Below are positions 8,194 through 15,424 of a DNA stretch of 18,913 nt, one piece after another. The position numbers and the translations under genes are program-made. The stretch's first letter is position 1. The number at the start of each line of letters is the position of its first letter. The stretch spans positions 1-18,913 of the forward strand of contig JASLBJ010000054.1 of NCBI GenBank assembly GCA_030146725.1, read 5' to 3'. Source of the stretch: Sphingomicrobium sp. Lineage in GTDB: Bacteria; Pseudomonadota; Alphaproteobacteria; Sphingomonadales; Sphingomonadaceae. The notes under the pieces are model-generated. The model did not search any database and was not told the DNA's origin. It worked only from the letters and a program-made list of their open reading frames with translations.

Positions 8194-8400
8194 CTGACCC
8201 AGTGCCTGTCCCCTGTTCCAGGCGTCAGCTAGCCGAAGCGCCGTTAAGTTCCAACGCTATAATGTCGGGTTAATAGCGGTTTGCAGTCGTGCGACGTGTG
8301 ACTCAGGACAGCCGCGCGGGCGTTCCAAGGAACCCACGAACGCCTCAACGTCGAGACGCGGCGAAGATGCCCGATGGGGGAAAACGCGTGACCCGCACCA
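8194..8400. other. Intergenic region upstream of the kinase gene
   Basis: This gap separates the beta-propeller gene end from the kinase start, both on the minus strand. It is locally AT-richer near 8240-8280 and presumably holds the promoter of the two-component pair. GTTCC-AA-GGAAC is a short inverted repeat near 8323-8334. No clear -35/-10 pair or strong ribosome site was identified. Confidence 0.35.
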
Positions 8401-9951
8401 TCATCTGACCAGTCGGTAGCTGACGAAGGCGATCTGCTTGCTGTCCGGCGACCAGCTCGGAACGTTGAGCGTGCCTTGACCGCCGAACAGCCGCGTCAGC
8501 ACCTGTGGCGGGGCGCTTCCGTCCGCCGGCATGATTCGAAGCACCACGTCACGGTTGGGTGGATGGTCGCCGACGGCAATATCGAGCCCGAACGAGATAA
8601 ACGCGACCCATTTCCCGTCCGGGGAGATGTGCGGAAACCAGTCGCGATAATCTGGATCGTTGGTCATCTGCACAGGCTCCGATCCGTCGGCCTTGGCTCG
8701 CCACAGCTGCATTGCGCCGGAGCGGGTCGAGTTGAACCACAGGTGGTTGCCATCCGGAGTCCATTCAGGTCCGTCGCTGCTTCCCGGACCGGCGATCAGC
8801 GTCCGATCCCTGCCGCTCGCAAGGTCACGCCCGCGGATTTCCACGGTGCCGTTGCTCGCATGAACATAGACGTAGGCGAGCGTCCTGCCGTCCGGTGACC
8901 AGCCGTGCCAATAGGAGCGCGCGTCGCGGTGGCCGACACGTAGAACGGGCCTGTCCGACCCGCCGATCGGCAGTGTGTATATGCGTGAGAAATCGTCGGG
9001 TTCGCTCTGGTCCGAGATGACCAGCTGCTTGCCGTCTGGCGAGATGCCATGGTCGTTGTTGTTCTTGATGCGGCGCCCGGTGTCGACCACCACCGGCTCG
9101 CCACCGGCTACAGCTATGCGCCAGATTTTTCCGGCGGCATTGTAGAGCAGGAACTTGCCGTCGAGCGTCCAGTTCGGGGCTTCGATCTTGCCCGGAAAAT
9201 GGCGCACTATCCTGCGGCCCTGGAGGTCGCCCACGTCCATCACTTCCAGCGTCGCCTCAACCGCCGCTGCGTAGCCCGTGTCCGGCACATAGGACAGTTT
9301 CGGAACCCCGAGCGAGACGTTCGAGAACGTCGCCGTCTCACTCACCGCATTGTTGTGCGAGGTCAGCGCAAGCCCGACCAGATATGGAGCCTGGAACGGG
9401 ATGCGGAAGTTGCCGCCCGCGTGCCGCAGCGGCTTGCCTGCCTCGGCCACCGAGAACCAGACGTAATCGCCCTCACGCTCGAGGCGGATACGCGCATTTG
9501 GAGCACGCAGGTTCGACACGATTTCTCGCGTCGGTCCATCCTGCGCCTCGCGATACTGCATGGCGATCAGCCCGTCTCCGTGAACCATTACATCGGCGTA
9601 AGGCGAGCCTGCCGTGCTATTCTGACGGATCATCACGCCGGCTTTGCGATGCGGGTCGACGCCTGCCCCTTCAAAGGCAATTTCGGCAGCGATGTGGAGG
9701 TCACCCGAGCGCTGCGTCCACATGTAGTGGAAGGCATCGGCCTCGCCCCAGATGTTCGCGCCACTTGCGGTAAGACGATAGCCGCGGCCGTCGAAGCTTG
9801 CCGTTCCTGGGATCGCCGTGGCGCCGACATCCGCACTTGCATCGAACAGCCCCAGACTTGTTGCAGCCGCCGTATTGGCTGCCGGCTGCGCAGCAACGCC
9901 GCTCGCATCGGCCAAACAGGCTGCGAGTGCGACGACGACGAACAGTTTCAT
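8401..9951 (-). CDS. Exported lectin-like/PD40 beta-propeller (TolB-like) protein
   Basis: This 516-residue protein begins with a signal peptide (MKLFVVVALAACLADASG, likely cut near 21). Residues about 50-212 look like a concanavalin/DUF1349-type beta-sandwich (GYRLTASGANIWGE, KAGVMIRQ, VGLALTSHNN). The rest is a TolB-like propeller with six PD40 motifs: NWTLDGKFL, GISPDGKQL, GWSPDGRTL, EWTPDGNHL, HISPDGKWV and SWSPDSKQI, near residues 260, 302, 350, 396, 441 and 499. Such proteins are often mislabelled as Tol transport components, but no other tol gene is present, and the added sandwich domain suggests binding of glycan or peptidoglycan in the periplasm. A GGGGGAGAG ribosome site lies just before the ATG. 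The actual ligand is unknown. Confidence 0.85.
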   Translation of the reverse strand: MKLFVVVALAACLADASGVAAQPAANTAAATSLGLFDASADVGATAIPGTASFDGRGYRLTASGANIWGEADAFHYMWTQRSGDLHIAAEIAFEGAGVDPHRKAGVMIRQNSTAGSPYADVMVHGDGLIAMQYREAQDGPTREIVSNLRAPNARIRLEREGDYVWFSVAEAGKPLRHAGGNFRIPFQAPYLVGLALTSHNNAVSETATFSNVSLGVPKLSYVPDTGYAAAVEATLEVMDVGDLQGRRIVRHFPGKIEAPNWTLDGKFLLYNAAGKIWRIAVAGGEPVVVDTGRRIKNNNDHGISPDGKQLVISDQSEPDDFSRIYTLPIGGSDRPVLRVGHRDARSYWHGWSPDGRTLAYVYVHASNGTVEIRGRDLASGRDRTLIAGPGSSDGPEWTPDGNHLWFNSTRSGAMQLWRAKADGSEPVQMTNDPDYRDWFPHISPDGKWVAFISFGLDIAVGDHPPNRDVVLRIMPADGSAPPQVLTRLFGGQGTLNVPSWSPDSKQIAFVSYRLVR

Positions 9952-10190
9952 GGACTCTCCCCCAATCCGTGCAGCCTGACAGCAGCGAAGCGGGCGGCGT
10001 CAGCAACGATGTTGTTCTCGTATCCGCGAACGCGCTCGGGGGAAATGGCACAAGGCTGGTAGCGCCTCGGGATGTCGGAGCCGCGCGGACATCCTGCTGC
10101 CGGTCAAGCCGCCGACAATCCGCAGTGGCGGCGGCAATCCTGAAACGAAACGACTCGCCGGTAGTTACTCAGGCAAAAGGGGAATTCGCC

Positions 10191-10415
10191 ATGCTGCCAG
10201 CGCTTGCCACTCTCGCCTTTCTTCTCACCCTGATCTTGTTCGCCGTAATGGCCGCAGAGGTGATCGAGCAAAGAGACAAGATTGTCTCGGCGCTCAGGGG
10301 ACATTCGCAGCTTGCAACCAAACGCCAGCGACTGGCCGTGCCGGTGCGCGTCTCTCTGCGCGTCCGGCAGGGGTGGACGCTCAGGGCAAGGCCGCAACGG
10401 CGCGCAGCTGCCTGA
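10191..10415 (+). CDS. Small single-pass membrane protein of unknown function
   Basis: I do not recognise a family. The 74-residue product starts with one hydrophobic helix (residues about 3-23, LATLAFLLTLILFAVMA), followed by a short acidic turn (EVIEQRD) and a very basic C-terminal half (QLATKRQRLAVPVRVSLRV then WTLRARPQRR). This is an N-terminal anchor with a cationic cytoplasmic tail. AAGGGGAA lies 7-10 bases before the ATG, a good ribosome site, which supports translation. It is divergent from the beta-propeller gene and convergent with another tiny membrane protein at 10532-10666. The frame stays open upstream of the ATG, but that part has no coding character. Confidence 0.6.
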   Translation: MLPALATLAFLLTLILFAVMAAEVIEQRDKIVSALRGHSQLATKRQRLAVPVRVSLRVRQGWTLRARPQRRAAA

Positions 10416-10531
10416 CACTGGCATAATAGTCGGACACTCAATTTACTGCGAGGTGCCACCCTCGCTCGGCTGGCGATGCAGCGGCCGCGTCAGACCAGCT
10501 GCGTCCAGTCGACTTGTTGGTGCGCAAGCGG

Positions 10532-10666
10532 CTAGCGAAGGTGTTGCTGCTTAGGTCCAGCATCCCGCAGGCGCCTGACAAGCGCTTTGCCGGCAATCAC
10601 TGAGAACGTCGCGATCAGAGAAAGCGCCGTTGAGAAAAGGAACAGGCCAAGGAAGGTGGTAGGCAC
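10532..10666 (-). CDS. Very small single-pass membrane protein of unknown function
   Basis: The frame encodes 44 residues: an N-terminal hydrophobic helix (TTFLGLFLFSTALSLIATFS, about 3-22) and a basic tail (KALVRRLRDAG, then KQQHLR). The GTG start at 10666 is preceded by AGGAG at 8 bases, which is optimal; an alternative GTG three codons upstream overlaps that ribosome site and is less likely. No family is recognised. The plan of helix plus basic tail matches the neighbouring 74-residue protein on the other strand, with which it is convergent. Single-helix micro-proteins of this kind often modulate larger membrane complexes, but no partner can be named. It could also be a chance frame, though the start signal and clean amphipathic layout argue against that. 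Confidence 0.5.
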   Translation of the reverse strand: MPTTFLGLFLFSTALSLIATFSVIAGKALVRRLRDAGPKQQHLR

Positions 10667-10949
10667 GGACTTCACTCCTGCTTCGCTTGCACGCCTTACC
10701 GCATCAGCCGAGCGAATGCCAAAGGCGCGGTCGCTCCGGCTGCCCCGCTTCTATCCGGGTCTTCGATCCTGAAGAGTGCGGACGGCCGCGGCGCGTCATG
10801 CTCATGAATCGTGCATCTGTGTTGCATGGAGCCGCCGAGCGCCGCCGGTAAGGGCAAGCATCCGAGAAACTGCGGCACGTGGCGCAACATGCAATCGGAT
10901 GCCGGAGGACGCAGGATTGGCGTTAAGTCTCTGTCCTCGCTAACTAAGC
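10667..10949. other. Non-coding stretch before tRNA-Thr
   Basis: I see no convincing gene here. Frames on either strand lack a ribosome site and have unnatural composition. TCATG-CT-CATGA near 10797-10808 is a short inverted repeat. The stretch presumably holds the promoter of the 44-residue protein and the 3' flank of the tRNA; no integrase or attachment-site duplication was found next to the tRNA. Confidence 0.4.
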
Positions 10950-11024
10950 TGGTGCCGGATGCAGGATTCGAACCCGCGACCTTCGGTTTACAAAACCGCT
11001 GCACTACCCCTGTGCTAATCCGGC
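10950..11024 (-). tRNA. tRNA-Thr (anticodon TGT)
   Basis: Read on the minus strand, the 75 bases fold as a cloverleaf with encoded CCA. The acceptor GCCGGAT pairs with ATCCGGC, with A as discriminator. The D stem is GCAC/GTGC, and the anticodon loop TTTGTAA gives anticodon TGT, reading ACA. The variable loop is AGGTC, and the T stem GCGGG/CCTGC encloses TTCGAAT. G1-C72, C2-G71, and G and T at anticodon positions 2 and 3 agree with threonine identity. The top pair of the anticodon stem (G27 and A43) is a mismatch in this reading. The gene lies 32 bases after the DUF429-like gene on the same strand. Confidence 0.95.
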
Positions 11025-11056
11025 CCGATGCTTGGTCAGCCTTCCTGCCATTTGCG

Positions 11057-11914
11057 TCAGAGTACGCCGAAGGTCCAGCCTTCGCTGATCGCGATTTCCG
11101 GAGTGAGCGCCGCGGGAGCGAAGGCGCGGGGCTCGCCCAGGCCAAGCGCGCGCATGCCGGCGGCAGTCACCAGCGCATCGGTCTGGTGATCGTCGGGCTC
11201 GAACCGAAGCCGCGCCGGCGGGCTGCCGAGACCTTTGAGCGCCGTGTTCAGCTTGGCTCGGCTGCGCAGCTTGGTCCCGCTCAGGCCCGCTCGCCGGAGA
11301 TAGATGCGCGTGTAGATCTCGACCACGGCACTCGCGGCAGAGGGAATTGGATCCATCGGCCAGATGGCGACTTTGCCGTCGAGCCGATGAAGCAGCCGCA
11401 TGCCTGCGAAGCTCGCCTTGGCGACCTGGGCGGCGCCGATCGCGTCATAGGCACTGGCGGTCTTGCGTCCGCCCTGGCGGTTCAGCTGGGCGTCGCACTG
11501 CCTGAAACGGACGAAGTCGGCCTTCACTCCATCGGCGATCCCGAAATAGAAATGGCGGCGGTGCGCGACCTCGAGAAAGCTTGCAGCGCCGAGGTCATCG
11601 TCGTCGCAGCTTCGGTCGACATAGGCCCAGAACTCGCGAGCAGTGCGGGGAAGCCCGGGTTCGCCCGGCAGATAGTCGCCGCGCTCGATCAGCGGCGGAG
11701 CGAAGCTGAAGTCGAATCCGAACAGGACCCGCTCTCGGGCGGCGCGCGTGCGCAGCCAGTCGAGCACCTCCTGGCGCGACCAGACATGGCCGGGCTGGAC
11801 CAGCCTCGGCGGGCCTTCGATCCGCGCCTCGGCGATCGCGATCCCCTTGTGCCTTTTGCCCTTCGCGCCCGACCAGTCGATCGCGACGAAGGCATCGAAC
11901 GAAGCCCTTGTCAT
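11057..11914 (-). CDS. DUF429-like RNase H-fold protein
   Basis: This 285-residue protein opens with FVAIDWSGAKGKR, an RNase H/RuvC-type first strand with D13 where the family keeps a metal-binding aspartate. FGFDFSFAPP near 65-74 supplies a second acidic strand, and DDHQTDALVTAAGMRALG near the C-terminus supplies the late acidic helix. This pattern fits DUF429 and related predicted nucleases of unknown biological role. The ATG at 11914 is placed right before the conserved strand; its ribosome site is weak. It lies 52 bases after the channel-like gene on the same strand and just before tRNA-Thr. A nuclease activity is inferred from the fold, not shown. Confidence 0.75.
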   Translation of the reverse strand: MTRASFDAFVAIDWSGAKGKRHKGIAIAEARIEGPPRLVQPGHVWSRQEVLDWLRTRAARERVLFGFDFSFAPPLIERGDYLPGEPGLPRTAREFWAYVDRSCDDDDLGAASFLEVAHRRHFYFGIADGVKADFVRFRQCDAQLNRQGGRKTASAYDAIGAAQVAKASFAGMRLLHRLDGKVAIWPMDPIPSAASAVVEIYTRIYLRRAGLSGTKLRSRAKLNTALKGLGSPPARLRFEPDDHQTDALVTAAGMRALGLGEPRAFAPAALTPEIAISEGWTFGVL

Positions 11915-11966
11915 TGCGGGTCAGGCGAAGTCCTGACGACCGCAGCGCTGTGTCTGTGATCGTCGG

Positions 11967-13280
11967 TCAGACGATTGGCGGTTCGCTGTCGGTCGATGAT
12001 GCCGGCGGCGTTCCGGGGATCCGGCGCTGGGCTGGCGGCGGCATCGATCCGGCTGTTCGGTCGGCGTAGCGCTCGAGCATTCGCGCGGCAGCGTCGCGTC
12101 CCCCCAGCCCGAAAGCGAGCGCCGTCGCGATCGCCGCCGAGCCGAGGATCAGCCCGAACGCCAGGATCACGATCTCATTGGCAAGCCCCATGAAGGTCAG
12201 GCCGATCGCGGTGAACAGGGCGATGATCGCGTAGCGGACGATCGTCTGCGCATAGCCGCCTTCGCCGGTCGAGCTTCCGACCAGCCCGGCGATGATCCGG
12301 GCGAGGAAGATTCCGACGACGATGATCAGGGTCCCGAAGATGACCTTGCCGCCAAGCTCAGTCACCTGCGCCAGGAACAACGCGATGGTCCCGCCGCCAA
12401 GCTGCTTGGCCGCCTCGATCGAGGCGATCAGGATGATGGCAATCATCGCGACATTGGCCACTACGCGCGACGGAACGGTGGTTGGCGGTACCACCCCGGT
12501 CGAGCGGATCGCCTGGTCGAAGCCGGTCGGCGGAAGCACCGCTTCGATGATCGATTTGAGGAACTTGGCGGCGATGAATGCAATGCCGATCCACAAGGCT
12601 GCACTGAGCACTCGGGGGATCGCCGCGAGGATCTGGTCGAGCATGGCGATGGCGGGACCCGAGATCGCCTCGACCCCGAGCACCTGGAGCGCTGCGATCG
12701 CGACCGGGATGATGATCAGCGCAAACACCAGGATGCCGGCGGCGCGGGCGAGCGAGGCGCGGGTTGCGCCCGGCGTGGTGCCGGGGGGAACGGCGGACGG
12801 ATCGGTGCGCACCGTGCCTTCGCTGTCGCCGATGCCGATGCGGGCGAGCAGGCCATCGACATTGGCGGCGGCGAGCAGCGTCTCGACCAGCTGGCGGACG
12901 ATGCGCGCGACGATAAGGCCGACGAAGAAGATCAGCCCGGCGCCGATCAGCCGCGGCAGGAAGTTGAAGATCTGGAGCGTCAGCGTGTTGATCGGGGCGA
13001 GGATCTGCCCGACCCCCAGGAACTGCAGCGCGGCCATGATCCCGACCAGCCAGACGATCAGCTTGGCGACGGTTCCAAGCTGGTGGCCGACGGTCTCGTC
13101 CTTGCTCCCGGCCGCATGCTTCTGCAGTGCAGGCGTCCTGTCGACTGCCTTCTGAAGCGCCCATTTAACGGCTCGGGCGATCAGCCAGGTGGCAAGCAGG
13201 ATGACAAGCGCGATGGCGATCCTGGGGCCCCAGACCATCAGCTGGCTCTCGAGGTACTGACCCTGCGGTTCACGGTACAT
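11967..13280 (-). CDS. CmpX/MscS-related multi-helix membrane protein (conserved TM-helix repeats)
   Basis: This 437-residue inner-membrane protein has repeated hydrophobic helices (near residues 14-35, 70-88, 107-126, 175-200, 222-245, 287-305, 320-345 and 355-400). Repeats of the type FLPRLIGAGLIFFVGLIVA, IPRVLSAALWIGIAFIAAK and LGGKVIFGTLIIVVGIFLA are each followed by a helix with an R-x-I/L pattern. This is the conserved TM-helix repeat of CmpX-like proteins linked to small mechanosensitive channels. The C-terminus ALAFGLGGRDAAARML resembles the post-pore segment of MscS. A soluble MscS beta-domain is lacking; the tail is Pro/Ser-rich. The ATG at 13280 was chosen for its GGGAG seven bases upstream; a TTG at 13307 would add nine residues. 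It sits 27 bases after rarA, so they are likely cotranscribed. Channel gating is inferred. Confidence 0.82.
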   Translation of the reverse strand: MYREPQGQYLESQLMVWGPRIAIALVILLATWLIARAVKWALQKAVDRTPALQKHAAGSKDETVGHQLGTVAKLIVWLVGIMAALQFLGVGQILAPINTLTLQIFNFLPRLIGAGLIFFVGLIVARIVRQLVETLLAAANVDGLLARIGIGDSEGTVRTDPSAVPPGTTPGATRASLARAAGILVFALIIIPVAIAALQVLGVEAISGPAIAMLDQILAAIPRVLSAALWIGIAFIAAKFLKSIIEAVLPPTGFDQAIRSTGVVPPTTVPSRVVANVAMIAIILIASIEAAKQLGGGTIALFLAQVTELGGKVIFGTLIIVVGIFLARIIAGLVGSSTGEGGYAQTIVRYAIIALFTAIGLTFMGLANEIVILAFGLILGSAAIATALAFGLGGRDAAARMLERYADRTAGSMPPPAQRRIPGTPPASSTDSEPPIV

Positions 13281-13307
13281 GTCGCTGCTCCCTGTTGCGC
13301 TTGTCAA

Positions 13308-14669
13308 TCAACCTTGATCCGGCGGCTTTGTTTCCGTGCGCTGCCGGCGCTGCTCGTCCCACCATGCAAGGCGCTCGTGGATGCGCGCTTCGAAGCCTCG
13401 GTCCGTGGGGCTGTAAAAGGTCTGCGGCGCCATGCCCGCCGGCCAATAGTCCTGGCCGGAGAAGCCACCCTCGACATCATGGTCGTAGGCATAGCCCTGG
13501 CCGTAGCCGACGCTCTTCATCAGCGTCGTGGGCGCGTTGAGGATCAGGTCGGGCGGCGGCAGTGAGCCGGTCTCCCGAGCGCTTCTCGAGGCAGCCTTGT
13601 GCGCGACATAGGCGGCGTTCGATTTGGGCGCGGTCGCAAGATACAGGCAGGCCTGAGCGATCGCCAACTCCCCTTCCGGCGAGCCGAGGAAGTCGAACGC
13701 GTCCTTGGCGGCAAGGCACTGAACCAGCGCCTGCGGGTCGGCGAGGCCGATGTCCTCGACTGCCGCACGGACCAGCCGGCGCAGGAGAAACAGCGGCTCC
13801 TCGCCGGCCGTCAGCATCCGCGCGAGATAGTAGAGCGCAGCCTGCGGGTCCGAGCCGCGGATCGACTTGTGGAGCGCGGATATGAGATTGTAGTGACCCT
13901 CGCGGTCCTTGTCGTACACCGGCATGCGGCGATGGAGCAGCGCGGCAAGCCCGGCCGGATCGAGCGGCTCGGACAGGTCCACGTCGAACAGGGTCTCGGC
14001 CTGGTTGAGCAGGAAGCGGCCGTCGCCGTCGGCGCTCGCGACCAGGGCGAGGCGGGCATCCGGCGTGAGTGGCAAGGAGCGGCCAACCTCCGTCTCGGCG
14101 CGGGCAATCAGTGTGTCGAGCGCCCGGTGGTCGAGCCGGCGCAGGATCAGGACCTGGCAGCGCGAGAGCAAGGCGGCGTTGAGTTCGAAGCTCGGGTTCT
14201 CGGTCGTTGCACCGACCAGAATGACGGTGCCGTTCTCGACATAGGGCAGGAAGCCGTCCTGCTGGGCGCGGTTGAAGCGGTGGATCTCATCCACGAACAG
14301 GAGAGTGCGCTGCCCCGCACCTGCGGCTGCTCTTGCTTCGGCGAACAGCTTCTTGAGATCGGCCACGCCCGAGAACACCGCCGAGATCATCACGAACCGC
14401 AGGCCCACCGCGCTTGCGAGCAGGCGGGCGATGCTGGTCTTTCCGGTGCCCGGCGGACCCCACAGGATCATCGACGACAGCTTGGCCGCAGCGACCATTC
14501 GCCCGATGGCGCCATCCGGGCCGGTTACGTGCTCCTGACCGACGATGTCGCCGAGCGCTCGCGGGCGGAGGCGATCGGCAAGCGGCGCTCCAGCATCTGC
14601 GGCACCAGCGGCATCAGCGGCATCAGCGGCGACCGTGGGGTCTTCCAGGCGGGCGAACAGATCGGCCAT
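13308..14669 (-). CDS. rarA: Replication-associated recombination protein A (RarA/MgsA AAA+ ATPase)
   Basis: This 453-residue AAA+ ATPase is related to clamp loaders and RuvB and acts at stalled replication forks. Walker A is GPPGTGKTS (71-79), Walker B LLFVDEIHRFN (123-133), and sensor 1 GATTENPSFE (153-162), followed by LLSRCQVLILRRL. The MgsA-type C-terminal tetramerisation region contains HKSIRGSDPQAALYYLARM and ends with GYAYDHDVEGGFSGQDYWP and FYSPTDRGFEARI. Length and order are those of the family. Residues about 14-27 are an Ala/Asp-rich linker encoded by 9-base repeats. The ATG at 14669 gives MADLFARLED, the usual start. It is divergent from the PadR gene and shares a 95-base promoter region with it. 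Confidence 0.96.
   Translation of the reverse strand: MADLFARLEDPTVAADAADAAGAADAGAPLADRLRPRALGDIVGQEHVTGPDGAIGRMVAAAKLSSMILWGPPGTGKTSIARLLASAVGLRFVMISAVFSGVADLKKLFAEARAAAGAGQRTLLFVDEIHRFNRAQQDGFLPYVENGTVILVGATTENPSFELNAALLSRCQVLILRRLDHRALDTLIARAETEVGRSLPLTPDARLALVASADGDGRFLLNQAETLFDVDLSEPLDPAGLAALLHRRMPVYDKDREGHYNLISALHKSIRGSDPQAALYYLARMLTAGEEPLFLLRRLVRAAVEDIGLADPQALVQCLAAKDAFDFLGSPEGELAIAQACLYLATAPKSNAAYVAHKAASRSARETGSLPPPDLILNAPTTLMKSVGYGQGYAYDHDVEGGFSGQDYWPAGMAPQTFYSPTDRGFEARIHERLAWWDEQRRQRTETKPPDQG
14593..14628 (-). repeat. Four 9-base tandem repeats inside rarA
   Basis: On the plus strand the units are GCATCTGCG, GCACCAGCG, GCATCAGCG and GCATCAGCG, encoding an Ala/Asp/Gly-rich linker before the first conserved block of RarA. 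The unit is a multiple of three, so copy-number change would keep the frame. Confidence 0.8.
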
Positions 14670-14710
14670 CGGGCGCTTCTAGAGGAGCACGACCGGAATG
14701 CACGAGGCAC

Positions 14711-14741
14711 TTGCATGAGACCTATCTAAGATATATCTGAG
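14711..14741 (+). promoter_or_regulatory. Candidate PadR promoter with overlapping palindromic operator
   Basis: TATCT-A-AGATA (14723-14733) is a perfect 11-base inverted repeat, and it overlaps CTAAGATATATCTGAG (14726-14741), a 16-base palindrome with one mismatch pair whose core AGATATATCT is perfect. TTGCAT (14711-14716) and TATATC or TATCTG (from 14732 or 14734) make plausible -35 and -10 boxes at 15 or 17 bases, so the palindrome covers the -10. AAGGAG at 14751-14756 is the ribosome site of the following PadR gene. PadR regulators are dimers that commonly repress their own promoter; autoregulation is inferred from position. Confidence 0.55.
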
Positions 14742-14764
14742 CAGCATCTGAAGGAGAGATCATC

Positions 14765-15406
14765 ATGCGACATCGGCATCATCATCAGCATGGCTGCAGA
14801 CCGCGCGGCCGGTTCGAGTTCAACATTCCGGAAGCGCTGATCGCAATGCGCGGCGGACGTGGCTGGCAGGGCAGTTTCGGTCCGTTCCACTTCGACATGG
14901 GCGAGGGCCGCGGCGGCCCGCGCGGCGGCGGCGGTCGCGGCCGGCGGCGGATGTTCGAATCAGGCGAGCTTCGCACGGTGCTGCTCAAGCTGATCGCCGA
15001 CGAGCCGCGCCACGGCTATGACTGCATCCGCGCAATCGAGGCGCTGACCGGCGGGCAATATGCGCCAAGCCCCGGCGTCGTCTATCCGACCCTGACCCTG
15101 CTGCAGGACATGGCGCTGATCGAGGAGGTCGCTGCCGAGGGATCGCGCAAGGCGTTCCAGGCAACCGCGGACGGGCGCGCGCTGCTGGCCGAGAAAGCCG
15201 CCGAGGTCGAAGCCTTGTTCGAGCGGCTGGCCGAGCTTGCCCCCGACCAGGAAAGCTCCGCGGGTCCGGCAATCGGCCGGGCGGTCAGGAACCTGATGAA
15301 TGCACTTGGTCACCGGGTTGGTAGAGACGGGCTCGACGACGCCCTACTGCACGAGATTGCGGCCATTCTCGACGAGGCGGCGCAACGGATCGAACGGGTG
15401 AAGTGA
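14765..15406 (+). CDS. PadR-family transcriptional regulator with His-rich N-terminus
   Basis: This 213-residue regulator has a PadR winged helix at about 66-145: SGELRTVLLKLIADEPRHGY, then SPGVVYPTLTLLQDMALIEE, and SRKAFQATADGRALL as the wing. A helical C-terminal part (about 145-213) likely dimerises. Before the DNA-binding domain sits an extension of about 65 residues: MRHRHHHQHGCRPRGR, then a Gly/Arg-rich stretch (GRGGPRGGGGRGRRR). The His/Cys cluster could bind metal, and the Arg/Gly stretch could contact nucleic acid; both are inferences. AAGGAG lies 8 bases before the ATG. The gene is divergent from rarA and convergent with the glycosyltransferase gene 18 bases away, so its regulated target is not obvious apart from its own promoter. 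Confidence 0.9.
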   Translation: MRHRHHHQHGCRPRGRFEFNIPEALIAMRGGRGWQGSFGPFHFDMGEGRGGPRGGGGRGRRRMFESGELRTVLLKLIADEPRHGYDCIRAIEALTGGQYAPSPGVVYPTLTLLQDMALIEEVAAEGSRKAFQATADGRALLAEKAAEVEALFERLAELAPDQESSAGPAIGRAVRNLMNALGHRVGRDGLDDALLHEIAAILDEAAQRIERVK

Positions 15407-15424
15407 TCGCGACGGCGGGGGAGC

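Noticed and set aside
8258..8263. TATAAT on the plus strand
   Set aside because: No -35 at the right distance, and no plus-strand gene begins nearby; both flanking genes read on the minus strand.
10448..10465. Six-pair GCGAGG/CCTCGC stem as a terminator between the two micro-genes
   Set aside because: Short stem, no T-tract on either strand; expected by chance in this base composition.
10587..10772. 61-codon plus-strand frame
   Set aside because: It overlaps the minus-strand 44-residue membrane protein, which has the better ribosome site; no hydrophobic segment or motif.
10950..11024. tRNA-Thr as an integration site for a genomic island
   Set aside because: No integrase, no direct repeat of the tRNA 3' end and no compositional shift were seen on either side.
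10811..11959. 382-codon plus-strand frame across tRNA-Thr and the DUF429-like gene
   Set aside because: It runs through the tRNA and is antisense to a gene with recognisable motifs; no ribosome site and no family resemblance.
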